Positions 16,258 to 25,505 of a DNA stretch of 64,000 bases are shown here, one piece after another. Numbering within the stretch: position 1 is the stretch's first letter; each line of letters begins with the position of its first letter. The DNA is from Prochlorococcus sp. MIT 1314 (GTDB lineage: Bacteria > Cyanobacteriota > Cyanobacteriia > PCC-6307 > Cyanobiaceae), in the NCBI RefSeq assembly GCF_034093315.1, contig NZ_CP139300.1, forward strand, positions 1,240,001 to 1,304,000. Direction: 5' to 3'. The notes below the pieces were generated by a model that saw only the letters and a program-made list of their open reading frames with translations, made no database searches and was not told the origin of the DNA. The position numbers and the translations under genes were made by a program.

Positions 16258-16641
16258 TTGGAATTAAGAACTAAAATTGTCTCAGCAGTAATAAGATCTC
16301 TTAAGTTGCCACCAAGGTTTCGTTTAAAAATGATTAAAGAAGATCCTGTTAGGCTTGAATTAAGCCTAACTCCTTCTTATGGCAAAAAGCCAATCATTGT
16401 TGGTTTAGTAGAATCTTTAGACTTGGTAGCCCGAAGAGATAGAGAAGGCAGAATACCTAGAGATCTTCAAGGAACTTGGGATTGGACAGTAAGACATGGA
16501 AAAGTAAGCACTGGTGGTTGGAATCCTATGTTAAAGGAAGCTTTGCAAACAATGTTTGATACAGGATTGCCCGCGATTATATATGAGGAATTAACTGGAG
16601 ATGAGTATCGACCTGTTGATGGTATTAGACATGTTAAATAA
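16258..16641 (+). CDS. conserved-looking protein of unknown function, 127 aa
   Basis: A 127-residue soluble protein. A TTG at 16258 is taken as start because an AAGG lies nine bases upstream and the next Met is 23 residues in. Composition is well balanced, with a beta-rich N half (DPVRLELSLTPSYGKKPIIVGLVESL) and a C half with TWDWTVRHGKVSTGGWNPM. No motif for a known enzyme is seen. It lies between the DUF2973 gene and an hli gene, both typical of cyanobacteria, and is on the same strand as both. Confidence 0.65.
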   Translation: MELRTKIVSAVIRSLKLPPRFRLKMIKEDPVRLELSLTPSYGKKPIIVGLVESLDLVARRDREGRIPRDLQGTWDWTVRHGKVSTGGWNPMLKEALQTMFDTGLPAIIYEELTGDEYRPVDGIRHVK

Positions 16642-16710
16642 TTAATTTATTATTTATCATAAATTCTTCCTCATAACGTTAAAATAATTAAGTAAATAGA
16701 GTAGTTAATT

Positions 16711-16857
16711 ATGACTGATGAAAATCAAACTAGATTTGGCTTTGTGAATTTTGCTGAAACTTGGAATGGTCGTATGGCCATGATGGGTATTTTAATTGGT
16801 CTTGGTACTGAATTAATAACTGGACAAAGTATCCTTAGACAAATTGGAATAGGTTAG
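16711..16857 (+). CDS. hli: high-light-inducible protein
   Basis: A 48-residue one-helix protein of the Hli/Scp family, relatives of plant light-harvesting proteins that bind chlorophyll and carotenoid and protect photosystems under stress. The chlorophyll-binding core is AETWNGRMAMMG with Glu16, Asn19 and Arg21 as expected ligands, followed by the membrane helix ILIGLGTELITG. It starts at ATG 16711 after an AT-rich promoter region and ends 4 bases before the convergent zinc-ribbon gene. This is one of the shorter forms common in Prochlorococcus. No clear RpaB-type HLR1 repeat is seen upstream. Confidence 0.93.
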   Translation: MTDENQTRFGFVNFAETWNGRMAMMGILIGLGTELITGQSILRQIGIG

Positions 16858-16860
16858 TTT

Positions 16861-17202
16861 TTATTTTATTTCTTCTGCCTTAACTTCTATAGTACTCTCA
16901 CTAGGCCTTTTATTGAATTGATTTCTTTGACTAATATTTTCTAAATCTGCACCACAATTCGTGCAGGTTTCACTTAAACCTAGGGATATTGCACCACAAT
17001 TATTACATGTAGAGATTTTTGATTTGTAATAGTTAAAACCTATAAAAACTAACAGTAATAACAAAATAGGAATTAGAAATAAAATTAATAGGATATTACT
17101 TACAAGGCTTAAAACAAAATTAATTCCAAAAATAGGAATAATTATCATTATGATTAACGAATAAGTAAGTAAATTCTTATTAGCTTTAAGAAAATAATTC
17201 AT
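16861..17202 (-). CDS. membrane protein with C-terminal zinc ribbon
   Basis: A 113-residue protein. Residues 11-57 are two closely packed hydrophobic helices. After them comes a double CxxC: Cys66 and Cys69 (CNNC), then Cys80 and Cys83 (CTNC), a rubredoxin-like zinc ribbon on one side of the membrane. The tail is charged. It is the last gene of the leftward unit starting at the DUF512 gene and lies 9 bases after the BrkB-like gene. Function not known. Confidence 0.65.
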   Translation of the reverse strand: MNYFLKANKNLLTYSLIIMIIIPIFGINFVLSLVSNILLILFLIPILLLLLVFIGFNYYKSKISTCNNCGAISLGLSETCTNCGADLENISQRNQFNKRPSESTIEVKAEEIK

Positions 17203-17210
17203 TTTAGTTA

Positions 17211-18143
17211 CTAGTATCTCGTATGTCTTCTATTATTTACTAGGGACATTCTAGCAATAACAACGCTCCAAGACTGTCCAAAATATAAAATTACTCCTAG
17301 TAGCCAGACCCACAAAGTAAGTACTAGAAAACCTCCAATAAAACCATATGCCTGGAATCTTGCGCCAAGTGAGAGAATACTTTTACTTACTGCCAGGTTT
17401 AATGTCGTTAGGCCAATTCCAATTAGAAAAGATCCTGGCAAGAGTGGTCTCAAAGGAACTTTTCTACTAGGTAAGAGCGCTTGTAACAAAAGAGCCATCA
17501 AAGAGAATCCAATTAATGGTATTGCAAATTGACCAACTTGTAATAGCGGTAACTTTAGCAATAAATGAGAAATTAAATTATTAGATTTTGAAAGATTTTC
17601 TAAAACATTACTTGGGATCATTCTAAGATTCGCGCTAATCTGATCTAATACCATTAAGAAACCTATAAAGAAAACTATTAAAAAAGCTTCAATTCTATTT
17701 CGGAGAAACCTCGAAGCTTGCTCCCTCCAAGCAGCATTTACTTTTTTAGAGGGAAGTTCGTCCTCCCATAGCCTATCTGAACCTCTTTGGAGAGATAAAT
17801 ATGCATTTCCTGCTGTAAAAAGCAAAAACATAGCACCTAGAATTCCTGCTCCAAAACCTTGATCTATTAAATTAATTAATGTTGTTTCTACTAATTCAAC
17901 TACTGAAGGAGGTAAAAGCTGAGCAGCAATGGAAATTATTTGTTGATCTAATCCTTCTTGTTTTCCTAGAAACCACGATGCTATTGAAAGAGAAATTAGA
18001 AGAATAGGAAAAAATGATTGTAATGTGTAATAAGCAAATGCAGCGCTTAAATCAATACAATCAGATTTGCTCCATCTCTCACAAGCTCCCCACAAACTTT
18101 TCAGAACCCAGGTTAAGCTGTGCTGCATATTTATTTTCTTCAA
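17211..18143 (-). CDS. YihY/BrkB-family membrane protein
   Basis: A 310-residue integral membrane protein with about six helices. The N-terminal AAFAYYTLQSFFPILLISLS and later GAMFLLFTAGNAYLSLQRGSDRLW, GFIGGFLVLTLWVWLLGVILYFGQSW are characteristic of the YihY/BrkB (formerly RNase BN) family. The family has been proposed to act in envelope transport, and its molecular role remains unsettled. An ATG at residue 6 (18128) is an alternative start. It lies in the leftward unit with the IMPase-like and TolC genes, which fits an envelope role. Confidence 0.85.
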   Translation of the reverse strand: MKKINMQHSLTWVLKSLWGACERWSKSDCIDLSAAFAYYTLQSFFPILLISLSIASWFLGKQEGLDQQIISIAAQLLPPSVVELVETTLINLIDQGFGAGILGAMFLLFTAGNAYLSLQRGSDRLWEDELPSKKVNAAWREQASRFLRNRIEAFLIVFFIGFLMVLDQISANLRMIPSNVLENLSKSNNLISHLLLKLPLLQVGQFAIPLIGFSLMALLLQALLPSRKVPLRPLLPGSFLIGIGLTTLNLAVSKSILSLGARFQAYGFIGGFLVLTLWVWLLGVILYFGQSWSVVIARMSLVNNRRHTRY

Positions 18144-18218
18144 ATATTTGTCTTAATGTATTTTTTTATTGTATCCAATTAAGAAAGTTTTCAAGCAATT
18201 ATTGATATTATGATGCAA

Positions 18219-19019
18219 CTATTTTTCCAATAATAAATTACCCCATGGCTTTAAGATTGAAATTTTTTCTATAGATCTACAAGCAATTAATGGAAAATTA
18301 ACATCGCTCATGTTTTGTCCTGAAATTAATTTCAAAGGATCTGTTTCTAACCACTTTATAGAACAATTTAGTTCTTCTAATAAAAGCCAGGCAGCTGCAA
18401 TATCCCATATCTTGGGAGTTGATTCTATTGCTCCGAAAGTTTGTCCCATAGCTACACTTGTTAAATTTAAACTAGATACACCTAAGAGTCTGATTTTGCC
18501 AGGAAATACTGAGTTTGGTTTTTTTTGTAAAATTTTTATAGATCTACTGCACAAAGAAACGCATTCACTTTGGTGATTATTTTGGTTAGGGTTTATTTTT
18601 TGGTTATTTAACCAAACACCTTTACCTTTGATAGATACAAACTTTTTTTTCAATGTAGGGATTATTAAAAAAGAGGATTGAGGTCTTCCATCTACAAACC
18701 TTGCTACTGATATAGACCAGTATGGAATACCTGCAGCAAAATTTGTTGTCCCATCAAGTGGATCGACCACCCAATATGCTTTTGTATTAGGAATGGACTT
18801 TCCTCCTTCTTCACTAAGGACTCCCTCATCTGGAGCTATAGAAGCTAGACCCTCTACGATTGTTTTATCACTCCATAAATCACAACTTGTTATTAATGAT
18901 CCGTCTGCTTTATTGCTCGCACTAATATTTCCAAAATCTTTTATTTGACGTTTACTAACTAACTCAAATAAAGAATCTAATGCAATTAGTTGATTATTAG
19001 TTAAATTTGTTTGATTCAT
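18219..19019 (-). CDS. inositol monophosphatase-family protein
   Basis: A 266-residue Mg2+-dependent phosphatase of the IMPase/CysQ/SuhB superfamily. The metal-binding residues are all visible: Glu70-Glu71 (LSEEGG), the DPLDGT motif at 86-91, and Trp204-Asp205 (IWDIAAAW). Substrates in the family include inositol phosphate, PAP and sugar bisphosphates, and I cannot choose among them. Its start overlaps the TolC stop by 4 bases (19016-19019), so translational coupling is likely. Confidence 0.9.
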   Translation of the reverse strand: MNQTNLTNNQLIALDSLFELVSKRQIKDFGNISASNKADGSLITSCDLWSDKTIVEGLASIAPDEGVLSEEGGKSIPNTKAYWVVDPLDGTTNFAAGIPYWSISVARFVDGRPQSSFLIIPTLKKKFVSIKGKGVWLNNQKINPNQNNHQSECVSLCSRSIKILQKKPNSVFPGKIRLLGVSSLNLTSVAMGQTFGAIESTPKIWDIAAAWLLLEELNCSIKWLETDPLKLISGQNMSDVNFPLIACRSIEKISILKPWGNLLLEK

Positions 19020-20449
19020 ATTGAATTATTGCAAATAGATTGTTTTTCTTTTATTTCATTATTATTGTTATCCATGCAATTTTTACTGATTTCAAGAAAA
19101 GTTAATCTTTCTAATTCATCTAGATTCAAGTTGTAATTATAAAGAGCATTAATATTTTTTGATTTCGCATTACTTAAGTCACTTTGTCTTAAGAGTACAT
19201 CTTTTAGCGTTGAAATACCGACATCATATCTAAGTCTGGAAAGCCTTAAAGACTCTTTACTAGATTCAATTTCTTTAAGAGTTGAAATTATTTTCTCTTC
19301 ATTTAATTTTAGATTCAAATAAGCTTTAGTAATATTTGTTTTTAAAACATTTTTTAGATTTTTAAAAGCATATTCTTCAGCTTCTGCGTCTGCGATTTTT
19401 GATTTGAAAGAGTTCTTATTCTGTCCGCCATTAAAAAGACTCCATGAAAAATTTAAACTTACTGTATTTGTATAGTTGGATCCTGATTTTTTTGAGTCAA
19501 TACTAGTAGATAGAGAGTCGCCCTTGGAAAATGTAGTAGAGAATGTGTTGCTGATGTAAATCTTTGGCTTATTTTGAGATAAAAAACTATTTGCTTGGTT
19601 CCTTTTAATAGATTTTTGAAGAAGAAGGTTTTGTAAGGAAAGATTTTTATCTAAACCTTCATAAATATTTTTATTTAATTTATGATTCCAGAAACCTATT
19701 AGATTTTGCTCTTTATTAATTTCTAAATCTTCCTTTATGTTCAGAATCTCTTTAAGGGAAATTTTATTAATTTCATGTTCAATTTTCTTTTCATTAAGAG
19801 ATTGTTTATCTCGAGATAATTGAGCTTCTGCTTCAAGAACTTCAAATTTTGTACCAATTCCTGCATCTAACTTTGCCTTAGCATTATTTAAACTTGTAAT
19901 TGATAAATCAAGTGTGAATTTTTTATTTTTGATATCCTGATATGACTTCTGGTAGGTGTGATACCTCTGTCTTGCTTCTTGAATTAAATCTTTTTTCTTG
20001 ATCTCATAATTATTTTCTGCAATTTTGAGATTTTCTTTGGCAATTGTAATCTCAGATCCTCTGAGGGGGTCGATTAAGTCCCAATTAATATTTATAGAAG
20101 GATTAGCCGTAAATTGTGAAGTTTTTAGCGTCTGCGAATTGCTACTATACTTTTTACCTGAGACATATTTTGGTAACCCGTTGGCTTGAAAATCTATTGA
20201 TGGATATCTTTTAGCAATTTGACTAGAAAGGTTAAAGCTTGCAGAGGTAACTAAATTATGCAATGATTTCAACTCTTCATTATTTAAGATTATTTTTCCT
20301 ATCTCTTGATAATTAATAAAAGGTGTATTTGATTTTTCTTCCAAAATTTTATCTATAAAGTCTTTTTTTTCGGTCGATAGTACTTCGAGAGAGTTAATAA
20401 ATAGAGCGAGAGGCAAAAATAAGATAGGATTTATTACTTTTTTAAGCAT
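19016..20449 (-). CDS. TolC-family outer membrane efflux protein
   Basis: A 477-residue outer membrane channel protein. An N-terminal signal helix (PILFLPLALFINSLEVL) precedes two OEP repeats, each a long helix-strand unit. The repeat ends are seen in KAKLDAGIGTKFEVLEAEAQLSRD and LSRLRYDVGISTLKDVLLRQSDLSNAK, the classic position where TolC proteins carry their inter-repeat symmetry. Together with an inner-membrane pump it would export metabolites or proteins; no pump gene adjoins it. The gene overlaps DUF512 by 8 bases upstream and IMPase by 4 downstream. Confidence 0.9.
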   Translation of the reverse strand: MLKKVINPILFLPLALFINSLEVLSTEKKDFIDKILEEKSNTPFINYQEIGKIILNNEELKSLHNLVTSASFNLSSQIAKRYPSIDFQANGLPKYVSGKKYSSNSQTLKTSQFTANPSININWDLIDPLRGSEITIAKENLKIAENNYEIKKKDLIQEARQRYHTYQKSYQDIKNKKFTLDLSITSLNNAKAKLDAGIGTKFEVLEAEAQLSRDKQSLNEKKIEHEINKISLKEILNIKEDLEINKEQNLIGFWNHKLNKNIYEGLDKNLSLQNLLLQKSIKRNQANSFLSQNKPKIYISNTFSTTFSKGDSLSTSIDSKKSGSNYTNTVSLNFSWSLFNGGQNKNSFKSKIADAEAEEYAFKNLKNVLKTNITKAYLNLKLNEEKIISTLKEIESSKESLRLSRLRYDVGISTLKDVLLRQSDLSNAKSKNINALYNYNLNLDELERLTFLEISKNCMDNNNNEIKEKQSICNNSI

Positions 20450-21854
20450 TTGTTATGTTAATTGTTTTTTTAGATTTGCCAATCAAAGTATTTATAATAT
20501 CATTTGAATCACTAAGAACGTGAATTTTGGTATTCAATTGATTTTCTACTTCTGTAATATTTTTATCATCTAAAAATAAATCAGTATTAATTTTTAGCAT
20601 GATTGATGGTATGTAAATAGCCTCCCCTAAATCCTTATTTTGAAGTCCATTAATTAGGTCTTCTCCAGTTAGAAGTCCAGTTACGACTTGCTCTTGTCCC
20701 CAATAAATGCTTGGTAAGCCATATAAATTAATTGTCAATCCGTCAATTAAGTTTAATTTATTAACTGTAGGGAAAAGAGATTCATAAACTAATTTACCAA
20801 CAATCCAACTAACTTTTTTTGGGTTTTTTATCTTCTGGGGTAGGTTTGTAGTCTGCTCACTTAATGTATTTAAAAAGCTTCTAATAGAGCCTACTCCATT
20901 AGATTCTTGTGGCATATTTTCGTAGGTTTTATAACTAGGTAAATTTTTACCAGCTATTAAATACCATTCGTCTGCTAGCCAACAAAAACGAGTTCCAAGA
21001 GTAATTTGTAGAGAGGCTTGAATTTTCTCTATCTGTTTAATCGTTTTTATTGCGTATTCTTTGCTTACTGGTTTCAATCCATCATTTTCAGGTCTAAATT
21101 TTGTAAGTCCTACAGGAACTATTGCAACTGAGAGTACTGTCTGAGAAGTTTTTTTGTGGAATTCAGCAAGTTCTAAAATTGATTTCTCAAGAATATCCCC
21201 ATCATTTATATTTGGACAAACAACAATTTGAGCATGTATTTGAATAGAGTTTCTTTCAAACCAGGAAATTTGATCAAGAATCACTCCTGCTTGTTTATTT
21301 TTTAATAATTTTTCTCTTGTAGCGGGATCAGTGGCATGAACTGAAATAAAAAGTGGGGATAGTTTTTGCATAGCAATTCTTTCCCAGTCTTCTTTTTTTA
21401 AATTCGTAAGAGTTAGATAAGAGCCATAAAGGAAACTTAATCTATAATCATCATCTTTTATATAAAGGCTTTTTCTTTTACCATTTGGCTGTTGATCTAT
21501 AAAACAAAATGGACATCTATTATTGCATTGCTTGATTGAATCAAATAATGCATCTTTAAAATTAATACCTAAATTAACGTCTTGATCTTTTTCAATACTT
21601 ATATTGTGAATTTCATGATTTTTATCTAAAACTGATATGTCTAAAATTTCTTCACTAATGAGAATCTGATAATCAATTAAATCTCTTGGTTTTTTACCAT
21701 TTATACTAATAATTGAATCACCTGATTCGAATCCTATTTCTTGAGCAATGGAATTAGTTTCAATACTTTCAATTTCTGCAGGTTTTATTTTATAAGTAAT
21801 ATTAGGAACCAAAAGATCATTGGGATCTTCTTTGTAATTAATTTCTTGCCACAC
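20442..21854 (-). CDS. radical SAM DUF512 protein
   Basis: A 470-residue Fe-S protein. Residues 28-90 form a PDZ-like domain (IAQEIGFESGDSIISINGKKP). The radical SAM-like cluster motif is CNNRCPFC with Cys110, Cys114 and Cys117. The C-terminal DUF512 region contains LGTRFCWLADEWYLIAGK. This domain order defines a cyanobacteria-wide putative oxidoreductase family related to the clostridial PDZ/radical SAM proteins; no reaction is established. It is the first gene of the leftward unit through TolC. Confidence 0.88.
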   Translation of the reverse strand: MWQEINYKEDPNDLLVPNITYKIKPAEIESIETNSIAQEIGFESGDSIISINGKKPRDLIDYQILISEEILDISVLDKNHEIHNISIEKDQDVNLGINFKDALFDSIKQCNNRCPFCFIDQQPNGKRKSLYIKDDDYRLSFLYGSYLTLTNLKKEDWERIAMQKLSPLFISVHATDPATREKLLKNKQAGVILDQISWFERNSIQIHAQIVVCPNINDGDILEKSILELAEFHKKTSQTVLSVAIVPVGLTKFRPENDGLKPVSKEYAIKTIKQIEKIQASLQITLGTRFCWLADEWYLIAGKNLPSYKTYENMPQESNGVGSIRSFLNTLSEQTTNLPQKIKNPKKVSWIVGKLVYESLFPTVNKLNLIDGLTINLYGLPSIYWGQEQVVTGLLTGEDLINGLQNKDLGEAIYIPSIMLKINTDLFLDDKNITEVENQLNTKIHVLSDSNDIINTLIGKSKKTINITNA

Positions 21855-22040
21855 AATTTAAGTCCAAATAGTCCTCTTTTTACTTATTCTAAACTTATAT
21901 ATGACTCAAAGTGTATTAAATACTTTTAAAATACTAGATAGAGATGTGAAATTAAGGGCCATTAATTTATTAAAATATATCATTCGCATTTTTTTAAAAC
22001 ACGATTTAAATTAATTAAAATAACTTAAAAACTTTAGTCA

Positions 22041-22808
22041 TTGAAAGAATTAATTACAAAAACCTTGGAAGTGAAAGATAAATTAAACTATGAATTGGAT
22101 AAGACAGTTGATTCATACGAAAATAGTTTTTTATCAAATCCTATATCTTTAAGATTATGGTCTTCTTTTTTTGTAATTTTACCGATTTTTGTACAAGCCC
22201 CTTGGGTTAGATTAGAACCAATAAGTGCTCTTTGTTTTACTTTTGTTATTCTCTTTGTGGCGTTTGTTTTGAATCAGAAAGGATCAAATAAGTGGTTTAT
22301 TGTCAGTTCATTATTAATTGGTGTATCAGGCAGTTGGCTTGGTGGATGTTTATTCTGGGGATGGTTAAGCCCATTTCCTATACTACACATACCTGTTGAA
22401 GCGGTAGTTCTCCCATTAGCTTTAATTGGACTTGGTACTAATTGGAAAATAGGTTCAAGTTTTTATATCTCTTCTTTATTTGGAACTGCAGTTACTGACA
22501 TTACAATATTTTTAATCGGAATAATGGATCAATGGAGGCAGGTCATTACAGCAGATTCAGAAAATGCACCTTTAATTCTTCAGAAAACCTCAGAAAATCT
22601 TATTCAAATCAAATCATTATCTATTATTGTTTTTGTTGCTTTTATACTTTGGTTTATTTCAAAAGAAATTTTTGACTTTGCGACGATCAATACGACTAAT
22701 GGTAAAGCACTCTTAGTGTCCAGTTATGTAATTCAAACGACATTAATTGTTGATGCTATTTTTATTTTTTTAGCAATTCTGCAACCAACATTTAGTGGAT
22801 TGGTTTAA
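22041..22808 (+). CDS. DUF3120 membrane protein
   Basis: A 255-residue membrane protein with six or seven predicted helices and a TTG start at 22041. Conserved-looking blocks are VQAPWVRLEPISALCFTF, GGCLFWGWLSPFPILHIP and GTAVTDITIFLIG, typical of cyanobacterial DUF3120. Function unknown. Its TAA overlaps the nadB start by one base, so the two are probably translated together, although no link of function is known. Upstream there are 186 bases of AT-rich sequence without a visible gene, presumably the promoter region. Confidence 0.82.
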   Translation: MKELITKTLEVKDKLNYELDKTVDSYENSFLSNPISLRLWSSFFVILPIFVQAPWVRLEPISALCFTFVILFVAFVLNQKGSNKWFIVSSLLIGVSGSWLGGCLFWGWLSPFPILHIPVEAVVLPLALIGLGTNWKIGSSFYISSLFGTAVTDITIFLIGIMDQWRQVITADSENAPLILQKTSENLIQIKSLSIIVFVAFILWFISKEIFDFATINTTNGKALLVSSYVIQTTLIVDAIFIFLAILQPTFSGLV

Positions 22809-24475
22809 TGTTAAGACCTCCATTTTCGCAAGAACCGATACCAATAAATAATTGGGATGTAATCGTTATAGGCGCTGGAGCCGCTGGCCTTATGACTTGT
22901 CTTGAATTACCCTCAAATTTAAAAGTGCTTCTTTTGAACAGAAATACTAGTAAGGTATCTTCTAGTAGATGGGCTCAAGGCGGAATTGCATCTGTTGTTA
23001 GACAAGATGATTCATTTGATCTTCATGCTGAGGATACTTTAAAAGCAGGAGATGGACTTTGTGATTTTCAAGCTGTAGAAATGCTAGTTAAAGAAGCTCC
23101 AGGATGTGTAGAAAGGTTGCAGAATTTAGGTATGATTTTTGATCAAAGTTCTGATCAACTAGCTACTACCTTGGAAGCAGCCCATTCACGAAGAAGAGTC
23201 TTACATGTTAAAGATCGTACGGGAAGAGCATTAGTTGAAGTTCTAGAAGATCATATTGAGAATCAAAAAAATATTCTTCATTGCAGGGGTGTAAGGGTAA
23301 CTGAACTTCTCATTGAAAATAAAGAATGTAGAGGTGTTCAGGTTCTTGATGGGGCAAATTTATATTGGATTAAATCTAGAGCTGTTGTTTTGGCTACAGG
23401 TGGGGGTGGGCACTTATTTACAAATACAACAAATCCTGCTCAATCTTCTGGTGAAGGGATTGCTCTTGCATGGAAAGCAGGAGCTGCTATCGAAGATTTA
23501 GAGTTCGTGCAATTTCATCCAACAGCTTTAAAATTTTATGGTGCACCTTGCTTCTTAATATCTGAGGCACTTAGAGGGGAAGGAGCGATTTTAGTTGATA
23601 AAAATGGTGAAAGTCCAGTTAAAAATCTTGAAAATCGTGATCTAGCTACTAGAGATCAGGTAAGTAGAGCAATTATGAAAAATATGCATGATAATAATGT
23701 AGACCATGTTGGCTTAGATCTTCGCTATATTGACCCAGAAAAAATTGTAGAGCGCTTCCCCACGATCTTAAGTCGATGTCAGGATTATGGCGTTAATCCT
23801 TTAAATGAGGTTATTCCCGTAGCTCCTGCAGCTCATTATTGGATGGGAGGTGTTAAAACTGATCTAAATGCATCTTCAACAAGAAAAGGATTATATGCCG
23901 TTGGAGAAGTCGCTTCTACAGGTGTGCATGGTGCTAATAGACTGGCAAGTAATTCACTGATGGAGTGTCTTGTTTTCGCAAGAAAAATGTCTTCAATTGT
24001 TTTGAATGATCTTTCTAAAGTTGAAAAATTTGATAGATCATTTCAAGAGTTTGATATTGAAGATCCTAAAGAAGATCAAATTTCTATAATTGTTGAAAAA
24101 ATTGATGAACTAAGAAAACTATGTTGGTTAAATTTGGGTGTATCTAGAAATAAGGTAAATATGAGTAAATTTTTAAATTACATTCAAAATGATATAGATA
24201 AATTAAATAAAAATGATTTACTAAATAGTCTTGAAAAAATAAAATTTGATCAAAAAATAAAACTTAGTGAACGCAATAGAAGAGCATTAAATCTTTTACT
24301 TGATTTAAAGAATAGACAAATAACTACTATAACTTTATTAAAAGCTTGTCTATTTAGAGAGGAAAGTAGAGGAGGGCATTATAGAGATGATTTCCCTCAT
24401 AAAGATAAAAATTGGGAATGCCATACTAGACAACAGTTAGATCAAAAAATTCACAAAAGATTTATTAAAAATTAA
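22808..24475 (+). CDS. nadB: L-aspartate oxidase
   Basis: A 555-residue flavoprotein that oxidises aspartate to iminoaspartate in the first step of de novo NAD synthesis. The FAD-binding motif GAGAAG is at 22-27. The family blocks SSRWAQGGIA, VLATGGGGHLFTNTTNP, EFVQFHPTAL, APAAHYWMGGVKTD and GVHGANRLASNSLMECLVF are all present. The C-terminal helical domain ends ESRGGHYRDDFP, which is typical. It overlaps the convergent VKOR gene by 11 bases. nadA and nadC are not in the window. Confidence 0.95.
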   Translation: MLRPPFSQEPIPINNWDVIVIGAGAAGLMTCLELPSNLKVLLLNRNTSKVSSSRWAQGGIASVVRQDDSFDLHAEDTLKAGDGLCDFQAVEMLVKEAPGCVERLQNLGMIFDQSSDQLATTLEAAHSRRRVLHVKDRTGRALVEVLEDHIENQKNILHCRGVRVTELLIENKECRGVQVLDGANLYWIKSRAVVLATGGGGHLFTNTTNPAQSSGEGIALAWKAGAAIEDLEFVQFHPTALKFYGAPCFLISEALRGEGAILVDKNGESPVKNLENRDLATRDQVSRAIMKNMHDNNVDHVGLDLRYIDPEKIVERFPTILSRCQDYGVNPLNEVIPVAPAAHYWMGGVKTDLNASSTRKGLYAVGEVASTGVHGANRLASNSLMECLVFARKMSSIVLNDLSKVEKFDRSFQEFDIEDPKEDQISIIVEKIDELRKLCWLNLGVSRNKVNMSKFLNYIQNDIDKLNKNDLLNSLEKIKFDQKIKLSERNRRALNLLLDLKNRQITTITLLKACLFREESRGGHYRDDFPHKDKNWECHTRQQLDQKIHKRFIKN

Positions 24476-25400
24476 GATCTCCCTGATAGCCGGTTTTTGT
24501 TGCTAATTCATTTAAGTCACTCGTACCACTAATAATTTCTCCATTTATTTCCCAAGAAGGAAATCCACTGATTCCTTTCGTTTGGCATAGCTCATACTCA
24601 TTATCTTTACCATCTTTAGCACACTCAACTACTTTTAATTCTTTAACTGCTTCCTTACCAAATAATTGTTTTTGATCGTGGCAATGCGGGCACCAATATG
24701 CACTATACATAACAATATTGTTTTCACTTAAAAATTTTGCAAATTTTACCTTCTGGGGAGAACTTGAAGTGGTAATTATTGGCGATACATTTTCAGTAGG
24801 ACTTCTAACATCAATAGCATTAGAGGGGTCAACGTTAGTTGACCAAATTAGGCCACCTAGCAGAACACTAATGGCGACTACGAAACCTCTAAAAATCATG
24901 GGTTCTCTACTTTCAAACTTTGCTCCAATCATAGAAATTATAAAGATAGAAAACGATAAAATTGCTGAAAGTATACAAAAAAAGCAATATGCTTGAATCT
25001 TAAAAAACATTATATTGATCAATAGAAAGCTAAATGTTGATGACGCACAAGATATTAAAAATATTAACCACCACAAAAATTTATTTAGTTTTTCTTTTGG
25101 GGAAATTAGATTAAGTGAAAGTATTATTGTCAAAAGTAATATTGATAAATACGTTATAAATCCAGCTAATGAGAGAGGTATATTAACTTGATTATTTTTA
25201 AATAAAGTGCCCCAAGGACTATTTAAAACTGTTTCACAACCATTGTTTATCCCTGGGCATGAAAGTGAAGTAAATAATCCCCAATTTTTTAAAGTAATCG
25301 ATCCTGTGTCAACTATGCCTATCGTGCTAAGAATTGCGATTATGATTTTGGGCCATTTAAAATCTTTTTTATTTCTTCTGTTTAAAGTCTTAATGGCCAT
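24465..25400 (-). CDS. vitamin K epoxide reductase fused to thioredoxin-like domain
   Basis: A 311-residue disulfide-forming protein. The N-terminal four to five helix VKOR domain has the loop cysteines Cys48 and Cys55 (LSCPG...GCETV) and the quinone-side pair Cys139-Cys142 (CFFC). A linker leads to a C-terminal thioredoxin-like domain facing the lumen or periplasm with Cys237-Cys240 (WCPHC). This fusion oxidises newly exported proteins and passes electrons to quinone; in phototrophs it affects photosystem II assembly (the LTO1 homologue of plants). Single-copy and complete here. Overlaps nadB by 11 bases. Confidence 0.93.
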   Translation of the reverse strand: MAIKTLNRRNKKDFKWPKIIIAILSTIGIVDTGSITLKNWGLFTSLSCPGINNGCETVLNSPWGTLFKNNQVNIPLSLAGFITYLSILLLTIILSLNLISPKEKLNKFLWWLIFLISCASSTFSFLLINIMFFKIQAYCFFCILSAILSFSIFIISMIGAKFESREPMIFRGFVVAISVLLGGLIWSTNVDPSNAIDVRSPTENVSPIITTSSSPQKVKFAKFLSENNIVMYSAYWCPHCHDQKQLFGKEAVKELKVVECAKDGKDNEYELCQTKGISGFPSWEINGEIISGTSDLNELATKTGYQGDLNF

Positions 25401-25505
25401 ACAAAAAGAAAGTTTGTTATTTACATTATCTATTCTAATATTATCTTGGCATGAGAGTTATATACGAAATGCTGTTTAAATCTTTTAATTCTTATTTTTC
25501 AAGTT